Shown here: piece by piece, positions 1 to 5,790 of the stretch
Position numbering within the stretch: position 1 is the first letter of the stretch
Layout: every line of letters begins with the position of its first letter
Assembly (NCBI GenBank): GCA_001816655.1
Contig: MHCP01000028.1
Coordinates: 99,848-141,375, forward strand
Origin: Candidatus Woykebacteria bacterium RBG_13_40_15
Lineage (GTDB): Bacteria; Patescibacteria; Microgenomatia; Woykebacterales; RBG-16-39-9b
Direction of reading: 5' to 3'
DNA: 41,528 bases
Position numbers and translations under genes: made by a program
Notes under the pieces: generated by a model
Database searches by the model: none
What the model was told of the DNA's origin: nothing
What the model saw: only the letters and a program-made list of their open reading frames with translations

Positions 1-226
1 CTTGTTTTTCTTCAATTTCCGCTGGTTTATTAGAAGCCTTTGGAACAATCTCTTTTTTTACAATTCGCAAACATTTCGTGCAAAGACGAACTCTTTTTGT
101 CATACCGCCAACATTCAAATTAAACACATGAAGGTTGGGTCTGCTTCTCTTTTTAGTTCTTATGTGGCTGTGGGATACATTCATCCCAACCTGCACTCCC
201 TTACCACAGCGATAACATTTCAACAT
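1..226 (-). CDS. rpmB: Ribosomal protein bL28, 3' end outside window
   Basis: Reading leftward from ATG at 226 gives a protein starting MLKCYRCGKGVQVG, followed by NVSHSHIRTKKRSRPN and then GGMTKRVRLCTKCLR. This is the bL28 pattern, including the two CxxC zinc-binding pairs of the C+ form. bL28 is a structural protein of the large ribosomal subunit. The gene leaves the left edge of the window in a K/E-rich tail, so its end is not seen. A Shine-Dalgarno AGGAG lies at 231-235, and an extended -10 (TGCTATAAT) lies at 250-258 on the minus strand. This gives a short leader and a divergent promoter shared with the neighbouring protease gene. Confidence 0.93.
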   Translation of the reverse strand, partial: MLKCYRCGKGVQVGMNVSHSHIRTKKRSRPNLHVFNLNVGGMTKRVRLCTKCLRIVKKEIVPKASNKPAEIEEKQ

Positions 227-249
227 AGTTTCTCCTAATTAGAGTGGCT

Positions 250-288
250 ATTATAGCATACCACACACAATATTTTTAATGGTATACT
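250..288. promoter_or_regulatory. Divergent promoter region between rpmB and the M50 protease
   Basis: The minus strand carries TATAAT at 255-250 for rpmB. The plus strand carries TATACT at 283-288 for the protease. Both -35 regions are weak. The plus -10 ends 9 nt before ATG 298, so that mRNA would be almost leaderless. Confidence 0.5.
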
Positions 289-297
289 ATGGCTATT

Positions 298-945
298 ATG
301 CTAGACGTAACAAGCGCAAATCCGGCTACAATGTTTGCTTCAATACTTATTTTCCTTATTATCATTGGCTTTGTAATTTCTATGCACGAAGCTGCTCACG
401 CTTTTGCCGCCAATCGTTTAGGCGATCCCACAGCAAGATTACTTGGCCGAATGAGCCTAAATCCCGCAAGTCATATTGATCCAATTGGAACAATTTTGCT
501 GCCTTTGATCCTTTTAATTATGCATGCTCCTGTTTTTGGTTGGGCCAAACCAACACCGATCAATCCTTTCAATTTTCAGTACCCACGGCGCGACACAGCG
601 ATTGTCGCTTTCGCCGGTCCTGCTTCCAATTTTTTGCTGGCGATTTTTCTTTCCCTGATTTTTAGATTAGCCCCAGTTACCATCGCAAGTTCTTTTCTTT
701 TAAACTTCATAGTAATAAACCTGATTCTTGGTATCTTCAATCTAATTCCAATACCACCACTGGACGGGTTCAAAATTTTGGTTGGGGTTTTGCCTAAAGA
801 AGCGGCTGCACAGGTTTCGCTTCTAGAAAGCTATGGCCCAATACTTCTCCTTGTTGTATTACTACTTCTACTACCTATACTCTCACCTATTATATTCCTT
901 GTCCTAAATTTACTTTTAGGTATTTTAACTGGTGTTACTATCTAG
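298..945 (+). CDS. Site-2 protease-like M50 family zinc metallopeptidase
   Basis: This is an integral membrane protein of 215 aa. It carries the M50 zinc motif HEAAH (His30, Glu31, His34) inside the first hydrophobic segment, and the second motif NLIPIPPLDG with the third zinc ligand Asp156. Several further hydrophobic segments follow. The family cleaves transmembrane substrates within the membrane; this short form is the minimal core without PDZ domain, so the substrate is unknown. An ATG also exists at 289, but the -10 box TATACT occupies 283-288, so ATG 298 is the likely start, 9 nt after the -10. The gene stands alone and is divergent from rpmB. Confidence 0.88.
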   Translation: MLDVTSANPATMFASILIFLIIIGFVISMHEAAHAFAANRLGDPTARLLGRMSLNPASHIDPIGTILLPLILLIMHAPVFGWAKPTPINPFNFQYPRRDTAIVAFAGPASNFLLAIFLSLIFRLAPVTIASSFLLNFIVINLILGIFNLIPIPPLDGFKILVGVLPKEAAAQVSLLESYGPILLLVVLLLLLPILSPIIFLVLNLLLGILTGVTI

Positions 946-984
946 GTACCTAGCCCTAGAAAGAGTCTTGCAAATTAACCGTAT

Positions 985-1014
985 TTGTGCTTAAATGGAC
1001 TTGCCTGTTAGAAT
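985..1014 (+). promoter_or_regulatory. Promoter of the stand-alone RNA
   Basis: TTGTGC at 985-990 and TAGAAT at 1009-1014 are separated by 18 bp, placing a start site near 1020. No ORF follows before the terminator at 1209-1234. Confidence 0.5.
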
Positions 1015-1018
1015 AAAG

Positions 1019-1234
1019 GCGCCCCTGCCGCAGGGACACAGGCTTTGAGGTTTATCTTCCTCAATTTTTCTTTCTTGGACGGGTTGACCCGGAGAGTTTC
1101 CGTAGACCGTGGTCTATCGGAACAGGGTTCCCACTTAACAGTCTAGGAGGAAACCGAATAAGCCGCCCGAGGTGCAGGGAGGACTAATTTTTAATAACGG
1201 ATTGAATTAAAGGACCCTTTGTGGGTCTTTTTTG
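1019..1234 (+). ncRNA. Structured non-coding RNA of unrecognised family (6S-like architecture)
   Basis: About 215 nt lie between a promoter and an intrinsic terminator, without a credible ORF. Long-range complementary segments appear in nested order: CCCUGC 1023-1028 with GCAGGG 1174-1179; GGCUU 1041-1045 with AAGCC 1160-1164; GGUUU 1049-1053 with AAACC 1151-1155; CCUC 1059-1062 with GAGG 1147-1150; UUGGAC 1075-1080 with GUCUAG 1141-1146. On the 3' side, 1141-1155 is one uninterrupted paired strand, whereas the 5' side has a 12-nt U-rich bulge. The head holds the hairpin CGGG-UUGA-CCCG (1080-1091) and a second long hairpin at about 1099-1122. Length and rod shape resemble 6S RNA. The SRP GGAAGGAAGCAGC motif, the tmRNA T-arm and RNase P core motifs are not seen, so the family is left open. 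Confidence 0.6.
1209..1234 (+). terminator. Intrinsic terminator of the structured RNA
   Basis: GGACCC is followed by a 5-nt loop and GGGTCT, then a T-run ending at 1233. Flanking A residues extend the stem. Confidence 0.85.
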
Positions 1235-1260
1235 TTTATTTTTTCTAGTTTTGCTAAAAT
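1232..1260 (+). promoter_or_regulatory. Extended -10 promoter before a 25-codon ORF
   Basis: TTGTTT at 1232-1237, a 17-bp spacer, then TAAAAT at 1255-1260 preceded by TGC. This matches the layout of the leaderless promoters of serpin, PEGA and comEA in this window. Confidence 0.45.
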
Positions 1261-1268
1261 CAGGAGAT

Positions 1269-1346
1269 ATGAGGGCTGAGGAAATCGATACTGACAAAAA
1301 CAAGTTAATAATAAATTTGTACGACAAATCCGCAACCCGCATTTAG
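1269..1346 (+). CDS. Possible leaderless 25-aa small protein
   Basis: ATG at 1269 opens a 25-codon frame (MRAEEIDTDKNKLIIN...) ending in TAG at 1344-1346. The start lies 8 nt after a TAAAAT -10 box, exactly the spacing seen for several certain genes here. The peptide is charged at the N-terminus, has no transmembrane segment, and resembles no family I recognise. It converges with and overlaps by 4 bp the stop of the unknown protein at 1343-1984. It could be a random short frame behind a promoter-like sequence. Confidence 0.35.
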   Translation: MRAEEIDTDKNKLIINLYDKSATRI

Positions 1347-1984
1347 TTCCTCGGGATTGTTTTCTTTATCTGTGGAAAATCAAAAATGAATAAGAACAAG
1401 AAAGTATATTCATCTCCCGAGAAGCTCACTTCTTTTGAAATTACGTATTCTTGAGCCTTACTAGTTAAATCCTTAAAGTCACCACGAAAGTTTTTACCAA
1501 CATACAATTTTATTGTAACTTTGTCGTTCTTTTCCTTGGGAATCTGAATGTCCTTGACCTGAACAAAAGCACTGTTAGCAGTCTTCGCTTTATTAAAGTA
1601 CTTCTCTAAGCTAGTACCCTCCATATTCAAGGCCATTGTAGTTACATAAGTGAGCTTTAACGGGTCACTGAAGTCAAACTGTTGGTTCTTATAAATATCT
1701 AACTGATCAAGATTCTTGCCAGCAACTCTATTACTCAAAGTTGGATGATTCTTCAGTTGAGCAATGGTGGCTGGAAGTTGCTCTACACCACCATCTTTGA
1801 AACTGGTTACCTTGAAAGTGACACAATTATTTGGCGTGTGTAAGCTGAAGTGACTATCAACAGAGACACCATTCTGAAAGGCAGTTGGGTATGACAATAG
1901 AAAATCCCTTCCCTGATGCTGTTTGGTTAGTTTTATCAGACCTCGGCCGTTTATTTTAATTCTTAATAGATTGTCTTTAATCAT
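1343..1984 (-). CDS. Hypothetical soluble protein, 213 aa
   Basis: I do not recognise a family. The ORF is long and uninterrupted. The protein is predicted soluble and mixed alpha/beta in composition, with no signal peptide or hydrophobic segment long enough to span a membrane. Basic and polar stretches dominate (e.g. KVTIKLYVGKNFRGDFKDL). ATG 1984 (MIKDNLLR) is preferred over an in-frame TTG at 1990; no clear Shine-Dalgarno is visible. It ends with an aromatic-rich tail (FLFLFIFDFPQ). It is monocistronic, flanked by tRNA-Trp upstream and convergent with the small ORF at 1269. Confidence 0.7.
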   Translation of the reverse strand: MIKDNLLRIKINGRGLIKLTKQHQGRDFLLSYPTAFQNGVSVDSHFSLHTPNNCVTFKVTSFKDGGVEQLPATIAQLKNHPTLSNRVAGKNLDQLDIYKNQQFDFSDPLKLTYVTTMALNMEGTSLEKYFNKAKTANSAFVQVKDIQIPKEKNDKVTIKLYVGKNFRGDFKDLTSKAQEYVISKEVSFSGDEYTFLFLFIFDFPQIKKTIPRN

Positions 1985-2055
1985 AACCAATTACAGTGGC
2001 AAAATACACCGAAAGTGAAAACTGGCAAGCCCGGGAGGAATTGCCCGCCTAAATT

Positions 2056-2130
2056 TGGCAGGGCCAAGAGGTATCGAACCCCTGCTTCCGGTTTTGGAGA
2101 CCGGCGTGCTACCACTAACACCATGGCCCT
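2056..2130 (-). tRNA. trnW: tRNA-Trp (anticodon CCA)
   Basis: The acceptor AGGGCCA/TGGCCCT and the anticodon stem CCGGT/ACCGG with loop CTCCAAA give anticodon CCA. A GTTCGAT-type T-loop is present. The discriminator G is followed by an encoded CCA at 2058-2056. It lies downstream of rpmG on the same strand. Confidence 0.96.
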
Positions 2131-2156
2131 AAATTGGCGGGTTGGAGACCGCCGTT

Positions 2157-2226
2157 ATAGATCGCTCCGTAAATAAATTATTCGCTTGAAGCTTAATAAT
2201 TTAGGTACTCTCGCGCTCTGCGTCGC
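2157..2226. repeat. Dispersed intergenic repeat, copy 1 ('empty' form)
   Basis: ATAGATCGCTCCGTAA (2157-2172), then an AT-rich hairpin with 9-bp arms (about 2172-2202), then AGGTACTC directly followed by TCGCGCTCTGCG. The copy at 11407-11510 has the same blocks with an extra 31-bp palindrome between AGGTACTC and TCGCGCTCTG. Confidence 0.7.
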
Positions 2227-2264
2227 TAGCTTCCTAAACAATTAACTACGGGCCTACGATCTGC

Positions 2265-2429
2265 TTACTTCACTTCTCTATGCAATATTACTTTCTTACA
2301 GCCTTTACAAAACTTCTTTAGTTCCAACTTCCCTTGTAAGTTTTGTTTATTCTTTTCAGTTGTGTAATTCTGCCTTTTGCACTCTGTGCATTCTAGAATT
2401 ACTAGGTTTCTTGGTCCTTTTTTTGCCAT
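2265..2429 (-). CDS. rpmG: Ribosomal protein bL33
   Basis: A 54-aa protein starting MAKKGPRNLVILECTECK and ending KKFCKGCKKVILHREVK. This is full-length bL33 with both CxxC zinc pairs retained, and it sits in the large subunit near the E site. ATG 2429 is preceded by GAGGT (Shine-Dalgarno). The frame continues upstream into the tRNA-Thr gene, which cannot be coding. It lies between tRNA-Thr(GGT) and tRNA-Trp, in the same order as the ancestral tRNA-tuf-rpmG-trnW-secE-nusG cluster but on the strand opposite to secE. Confidence 0.95.
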   Translation of the reverse strand: MAKKGPRNLVILECTECKRQNYTTEKNKQNLQGKLELKKFCKGCKKVILHREVK

Positions 2430-2452
2430 ATTTACCTCTTTTAATAATAATC

Positions 2453-2527
2453 TGGAGCCGACGGTGGGAATCGGACCCACGACCTAGCCCTTACCAAGGG
2501 CTCGCTCTGCCACTGAGCCACGTCGGC
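2453..2527 (-). tRNA. trnT: tRNA-Thr (anticodon GGT)
   Basis: Acceptor GCCGACG/CGTCGGC, anticodon arm AGCCC-TTGGTAA-GGGCT, discriminator T and encoded CCA at 2455-2453. It lies 23 nt upstream of rpmG on the same transcript. Confidence 0.96.
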
Positions 2528-2529
2528 AA

Positions 2530-2616
2530 TGGTGCCGAGAGTAGGATTCGAACCTACGTAGCCGCAAGGGCGCCTGTTTTACAGACAGGTGCATTTGACC
2601 ACTCTGCCATCTCGGC
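2530..2616 (-). tRNA. trnY: tRNA-Tyr (anticodon GTA)
   Basis: Acceptor GCCGAGA/TCTCGGC, anticodon arm CCTGT-CTGTAAA-ACAGG, a long class II variable arm, discriminator A and encoded CCA. It is separated from tRNA-Thr(GGT) by 2 nt. Confidence 0.96.
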
Positions 2617-2628
2617 ACGTCTCATTCA

Positions 2629-2703
2629 TGGAGCCGACTGTCGGATTCGGACCGACGACCTACTGTTTACAAAACAGTTGCTCTACCGCTGAGCTAAGTC
2701 GGC
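2629..2703 (-). tRNA. trnT: tRNA-Thr (anticodon TGT)
   Basis: Acceptor GCCGACT/AGTCGGC, anticodon arm ACTGT-TTTGTAA-ACAGT, discriminator T and encoded CCA. It is the first gene of the minus-strand tRNA/rpmG cluster. Confidence 0.96.
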
Positions 2704-2718
2704 ATTTTAGCGGAATGG

Positions 2719-2757
2719 ATTATATCTCGCCAGAGAAACAATCCACGAGATGTAATC
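2719..2757 (-). repeat. Promoter-embedded dispersed repeat, copy A
   Basis: A 39-bp unit reading on the minus strand GATTACATCTCG...TTGTTTCTCT...GAGATATAAT. ATCTCG and CGAGAT form a hairpin whose 3' arm overlaps the -10 hexamer TATAAT (2724-2719). Copy B (9875-9913) and copy C (19831-19905) occupy the same position before other minus-strand genes. Here the -10 would start RNA a few nt before tRNA-Thr(TGT). Confidence 0.75.
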
Positions 2758-2764
2758 CTAGCGG

Positions 2765-2793
2765 ATTATATCAGAGTTTACTTATAGCTTCAA
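2765..2793 (-). promoter_or_regulatory. Upstream promoter of the tRNA-rpmG cluster
   Basis: On the minus strand, TTGAAG (2793-2788), a 17-bp spacer and TATAAT (2770-2765). It lies upstream of repeat A, so the cluster may have two start sites. Confidence 0.6.
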
Positions 2794-2803
2794 TTAATTA
2801 TAT

Positions 2804-2832
2804 GTGATTAAAGCTTTTATTTTTGGTATAAT
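2804..2832 (+). promoter_or_regulatory. Promoter of the receiver-domain gene
   Basis: TATAAT at 2827-2832 with a weak -35 (GTGATT, 2804-2809) at 17 bp. ATG 2841 is 8 nt downstream, implying a leaderless mRNA. Confidence 0.55.
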
Positions 2833-2840
2833 TAAAGTTG

Positions 2841-3233
2841 ATGGAAACAGAGCCACTTTCAAAAAAAGTTTTATTGGCTGACGATGACCCTTCTTTTACA
2901 GAACTCTACACATCAATATTCCAATCGTCAGGAATAAATTTTTCGGTCGCCCAAAACGGCCTCGAGACCATAGAAAAAGCTAAAAAGGAACAGCCTACAA
3001 TAATTCTTTTAGATATTATGATGCCTGATATTGATGGTTTCGAAGTCTTAAAAAAGTTGAAGCAAGACCCTGCTACCTCCAATATCCCTGTCTGGATGTT
3101 AACAAACCTTGCCCAGCAACTAAATCAAGAGACAGCTGTTTCTCTGGGAGCAGGGGGTTACATAGTTAAAGCGGAAACTACTCCAAACCAGGTCGTCGCA
3201 AAAGTCAAAGATTACTTTAGCCAACTTCCTTAG
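2841..3233 (+). CDS. Stand-alone CheY-like response-regulator receiver
   Basis: 130 aa, consisting of a receiver domain only. The acidic pocket Asp14-Asp15-Asp16, the phosphoacceptor Asp58 in LLDIMMPD, Thr88 and Lys110 in GAGGYIVKAE are all present, so phosphorylation should be possible. No output domain is attached, so signalling must pass through a partner protein not seen here; no histidine kinase gene is in the window. Such single-domain regulators in CPR bacteria often relate to pilus or motility control, but nothing local proves that. ATG 2841 is preferred over an upstream TTG because the -10 box lies directly before it. Confidence 0.93.
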   Translation: METEPLSKKVLLADDDPSFTELYTSIFQSSGINFSVAQNGLETIEKAKKEQPTIILLDIMMPDIDGFEVLKKLKQDPATSNIPVWMLTNLAQQLNQETAVSLGAGGYIVKAETTPNQVVAKVKDYFSQLP

Positions 3234-3238
3234 CTACC

Positions 3239-3267
3239 TTTACACACCAACTCCTCTATGCTAGAAT
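3239..3267 (+). promoter_or_regulatory. secE promoter
   Basis: TTTACA (3239-3244), 17 bp, TAGAAT (3262-3267). The ATG at 3279 follows after 11 nt, so the leader is only a few nucleotides long. Confidence 0.7.
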
Positions 3268-3278
3268 AATCCGACTAA

Positions 3279-3467
3279 ATGATCAGCAAAGTTTTTAAAT
3301 TTCTTAACGAAGTAGCGGACGAGCTTAAAAAGGTTACCTGGCCTACAAGACAAGAGGCTATTAAAATGACGTTTACTGTAATAGCCGTAAGTGTTGTAGT
3401 TGCGGTTTTCATAGGAAGTCTGGACTTTGTTTTAACCCAATTTATTAGTAAAATCTTAACAAGATAG
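3279..3467 (+). CDS. secE: Preprotein translocase subunit SecE
   Basis: 62 aa, single-membrane-span form. An amphipathic N-terminal helix with the conserved ELKKVTWPTRQEA motif is followed by one transmembrane helix (about residues 29-52). SecE clamps the two halves of the SecY channel. The gene begins the secE-nusG-rplK-rplA run, with nusG 19 nt downstream. It is near-leaderless behind its own promoter. Confidence 0.95.
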   Translation: MISKVFKFLNEVADELKKVTWPTRQEAIKMTFTVIAVSVVVAVFIGSLDFVLTQFISKILTR

Positions 3468-3486
3468 TAGTAGAGGTTAATTAACG

Positions 3487-4089
3487 ATGGCTAAAGCTAA
3501 AAAAGAAAAGAAAGAGCAGGAACTTAAAAACGAGGAGGCTAAAAAGGAAACAAAAAAAGCCCCAGCCGGAGCTGCTTGGTATGTCGTTCACACTTATTCC
3601 GGCCATGAAAATAAGGTGGCAGCAACACTTAAACAGAAAATTGAAGCCAACAAGTTGCAGGATCGAATTTTTGACGTAATAGTACCAACTCAAGAAAAGA
3701 TTGAAATCCGTGAAGGAAAGAAACAGACTATACGGGAGAGAATTTTTCCCGGTTATGTTCTGGTTCAGATGCGCTTAGACGATGGAACTTGGTATACAGT
3801 CCGCTCAACCGCAGGCGTAACTGGTTTTATAGGGGTTGGCAACAAACCCACCCCATTAGACGAAAATGAAGTTGAAACCATCCAAAGATTTTCCAAGATG
3901 GAAGCACCAACTTATAAGGCTTCTTTCAGTGTCAATGAAGCTGTTAAAATCATTGATGGCCCCTTTGCCGATTTTATTGGAAAAATCGATGAAATTAATG
4001 AGGAAAAAGGCAAGCTTAAAGTTTTAGTATCAATTTTTGGCCGAGAAACCCCAGTTGAGCTTGATTTTCTCCAAGTAGCAAAACTATAA
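3487..4089 (+). CDS. nusG: Transcription elongation/antitermination factor NusG
   Basis: 200 aa. The NGN domain (WYVVHTYSGHENKVAATL, then ERIFPGYVLVQM) is followed by the KOW domain (IIDGPFADFIGKIDEINEEKGKLKVLV). NusG binds RNA polymerase and couples it to Rho or ribosomal protein S10. The first ~28 residues are a Lys/Glu-rich extension before the usual start of the family. AGAGGT upstream at about 3472-3477 serves as Shine-Dalgarno. It is cotranscribed with secE and the ribosomal protein genes. Confidence 0.96.
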   Translation: MAKAKKEKKEQELKNEEAKKETKKAPAGAAWYVVHTYSGHENKVAATLKQKIEANKLQDRIFDVIVPTQEKIEIREGKKQTIRERIFPGYVLVQMRLDDGTWYTVRSTAGVTGFIGVGNKPTPLDENEVETIQRFSKMEAPTYKASFSVNEAVKIIDGPFADFIGKIDEINEEKGKLKVLVSIFGRETPVELDFLQVAKL

Positions 4090-4112
4090 AGAATTACAAA
4101 ATTAGCTCAAAC

Positions 4113-4145
4113 TTGTCCTGAGCGAACGAAAGTGAGTCGAAGGAT
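4113..4145. repeat. Dispersed element abutting the rplK start
   Basis: TTGTCCTGAGCGAACGAAAG followed by TGAGTCGAAGGAT, a 33-bp unit that runs into the rplK start codon. TCCT and AGGA are complementary ends. Its AAGG supplies the only Shine-Dalgarno-like sequence of rplK. A related sequence (GAGCTCAGTCGAGTC type) is seen inside leuS. Confidence 0.5.
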
Positions 4146-4566
4146 GGCAAAAAAGGTAAAGACAGTGATTAAACTTAATATCCCCGCTGGCGAGGCTACA
4201 GCAGCGCCTCCAGTCGGCCCCGCGTTGGGTCAGCATGGTTTGCCTATAATGGACTTCGTGAAGGCCTTCAATGAACGCACAAGCGACCAAAAAGGCAATA
4301 TCTTGCCTGTAGTCATCACCGTTTTCGAGGATCGCACTCTTTCTTTTATAACAAAGCAACCCCCAGTGGTAGAAATGATCAAAAAAACCTTGAATCTAGA
4401 AAAAGGATCGGGCGTTCCACACAGAGAAAAGGTCGGTAAATTAACAAAAGAGCAGGTTAAACAGATCGCAACAAGTAAAATGCCTGATTTGAATGCCGAT
4501 ACCCTCGAGGCAGCGGAAAAAATCGTTGAGGGTGTAGCTAGAAGTATGGGAGTCGATATTGAATAA
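4144..4566 (+). CDS. rplK: Ribosomal protein uL11
   Basis: 140 aa, normal length. The N-terminal domain has PAGEATAAPPVGPALGQHGL and the C-terminal RNA-binding domain has the KMPDLNADTLEAAEKIVEGVARSMG pattern. It forms the base of the GTPase-associated centre together with 23S rRNA and the uL10-bL12 stalk. ATG 4144 is chosen over the in-frame GTG at 4132 because MAKK is the usual N-terminus. The stop codon overlaps the rplA start by one base (TAATG), indicating translational coupling. Confidence 0.97.
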   Translation: MAKKVKTVIKLNIPAGEATAAPPVGPALGQHGLPIMDFVKAFNERTSDQKGNILPVVITVFEDRTLSFITKQPPVVEMIKKTLNLEKGSGVPHREKVGKLTKEQVKQIATSKMPDLNADTLEAAEKIVEGVARSMGVDIE

Positions 4567-5411
4567 TGGGAAAAATTAGAACCAAAGTAATCGAAACGGC
4601 AATCGAGCCGGAAAAATTGAAAAAAATCGAAGAATTAGAATTAGATAAAGAATCTAAGCCTGAAGAAGAAGGGGAAGTAAAAATCGAGAAAAAGAAGACA
4701 AGAGAGGGTAAGGCAAGGCAAAGAAGCCGCCGTTACAGGGATCTAAACGCAGGTATAGATAAATCAAAGGTATATTCTGTAGAAGAAGCTTCGGAACTTA
4801 TCAAAAAAGCGGCCAACACAAAATTCGACGAAAGTATCGAAGCAAATATCAACCTGGGAGTTTCCCCTGACAAACAAGAGCACCAAGTGAGAACCAGCGT
4901 AATACTCCCCCACCAAGTCGGTAAAAAAATTAAAATTCTCGTTTTTGCTGAAAAAGACGCTGCTGAAATCAAAAAACTCGGCGCTAGCGTTGGAAACGAA
5001 GAAATTTTGAAGGAAATTGAAGGCGGGAAAGTTGGATTCGATAAAATTATCGCCGACTCTTCTTGGATGCCGAAACTGGCAAAAGTGGCCAAGGTTTTGG
5101 GACCAAGGGGCTTGATGCCAAACCCAAAATCAGGCACTGTAACAGAAAATCCAATAGCAGTTTTAAAGGAATTTGCTCAAGGAAAGGTGGAACTACGAGC
5201 CGAAAAAGTTCCTATAATCCATACAGTCATTGGAAAGCGAAGTTTTGAAACCAGGAAACTCTCCGAAAATTTAGCCTCGATAATTACCGCAGTCAGAGCC
5301 GCAAAGCCGGAAGGGTTTAAAAAAGAACTTATCAAAAGCGTTTACGTCTCTTCCACAATGGGCCCATCAGTAAGAATTGATCTATCTTCTCTTCAACCAA
5401 CTGAAAAATAA
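4566..5411 (+). CDS. rplA: Ribosomal protein uL1 with charged N-terminal extension
   Basis: 281 aa versus about 230 in typical uL1. The conserved body begins near residue 54 (RSRRYRDLNAGIDKSKVYSVEEASELIKK) and contains the family signature KVLGPRGLMPNPKSGTVT. The first ~53 residues are rich in Lys and Glu and look disordered. uL1 forms the mobile L1 stalk at the ribosomal E site and in many bacteria represses its own operon. It overlaps rplK by one base. After it comes a 379-bp gap with a new promoter and leader for rplJ. Confidence 0.95.
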   Translation: MGKIRTKVIETAIEPEKLKKIEELELDKESKPEEEGEVKIEKKKTREGKARQRSRRYRDLNAGIDKSKVYSVEEASELIKKAANTKFDESIEANINLGVSPDKQEHQVRTSVILPHQVGKKIKILVFAEKDAAEIKKLGASVGNEEILKEIEGGKVGFDKIIADSSWMPKLAKVAKVLGPRGLMPNPKSGTVTENPIAVLKEFAQGKVELRAEKVPIIHTVIGKRSFETRKLSENLASIITAVRAAKPEGFKKELIKSVYVSSTMGPSVRIDLSSLQPTEK

Positions 5412-5538
5412 GATCGCTCGTATTCTTAGTCCACAAAGTGGTCGCAGGACGCTTTAGCGGTCTATGCCTCTTCGCTTATCAGTCAGAGCCGAATACTACG
5501 CGTCTTTATTTCTCGCATTGCTCGAAAATAATCGTGGC
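5412..5538. other. Intergenic stretch after rplA
   Basis: There is no ORF and no clear terminator. It contains CCACAAAGTGGTCGCAGGA at 5431-5449, which recurs with one mismatch on the minus strand at 21957-21975 upstream of the sortase gene. Confidence 0.5.
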
Positions 5539-5568
5539 TTGACAAGCAGTCACTTATTGGGTTAAACT
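5539..5568 (+). promoter_or_regulatory. rplJ-rplL operon promoter
   Basis: TTGACA at 5539-5544, an 18-bp spacer and TAAACT at 5563-5568, giving a start near 5575, at the beginning of the L10 leader. Confidence 0.65.
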
Positions 5569-5574
5569 CCCGTT

Positions 5575-5776
5575 TGACCGAAGACAGTAGCCCCTCGATG
5601 AATTCGGGATAAAGTCCCGCAGAGTCGAGCTAAAGCAGAACTCGTTTAGGCTTTATCCTGAACGAAGGGAAGGACTACCGAGGCGTAGTAAATGAATAAC
5701 AAGTGACAAGACAAACGTAACAAGTTTTTAAACTTTTCACCTGTTACCAACGACCTCGGTAACCCGAGGTTTTTTA
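5575..5776 (+). promoter_or_regulatory. L10 leader: autoregulatory attenuator upstream of rplJ
   Basis: The segment has the hallmarks of the ribosomal L10 leader. GAAGACAGTAG at 5580-5590 can pair through GTAG with CTAC at 5675-5678, and CTACCGAGG follows the enclosed stems. ACCGAGG (5677-5683) is perfectly complementary to CCTCGGT (5754-5760), the 5' arm of a terminator, so the two folds exclude each other. In the known mechanism, uL10-bL12 binding to the kink-turn releases the terminator and lowers transcription of rplJL. The sequence here supports that same antiterminator/terminator switch. Confidence 0.85.
5753..5776 (+). terminator. Attenuator terminator in the L10 leader
   Basis: ACCTCGG-TAAC-CCGAGGT is followed by a T-run ending at 5775. 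It lies 15 nt before the rplJ start and just before its Shine-Dalgarno AGGAG (5782-5786). Confidence 0.85.
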
Positions 5777-5790
5777 GTTTCAGGAGATTT

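Noticed and set aside
1019..1234. Identification of the RNA as SRP RNA, tmRNA or RNase P
   Set aside because: The GGAAGGAAGCAGC motif, a T-arm/CCA end with tag ORF, and the GAGGAAAGTCC/ACAGAA core are all absent. GAGGAAACC is only a partial resemblance and is in the wrong place.
2360..2807. Plus-strand open frames across 2360-2807
   Set aside because: They run antisense through four tRNA genes and rpmG; the tRNA folds are certain and the peptides have no family resemblance.
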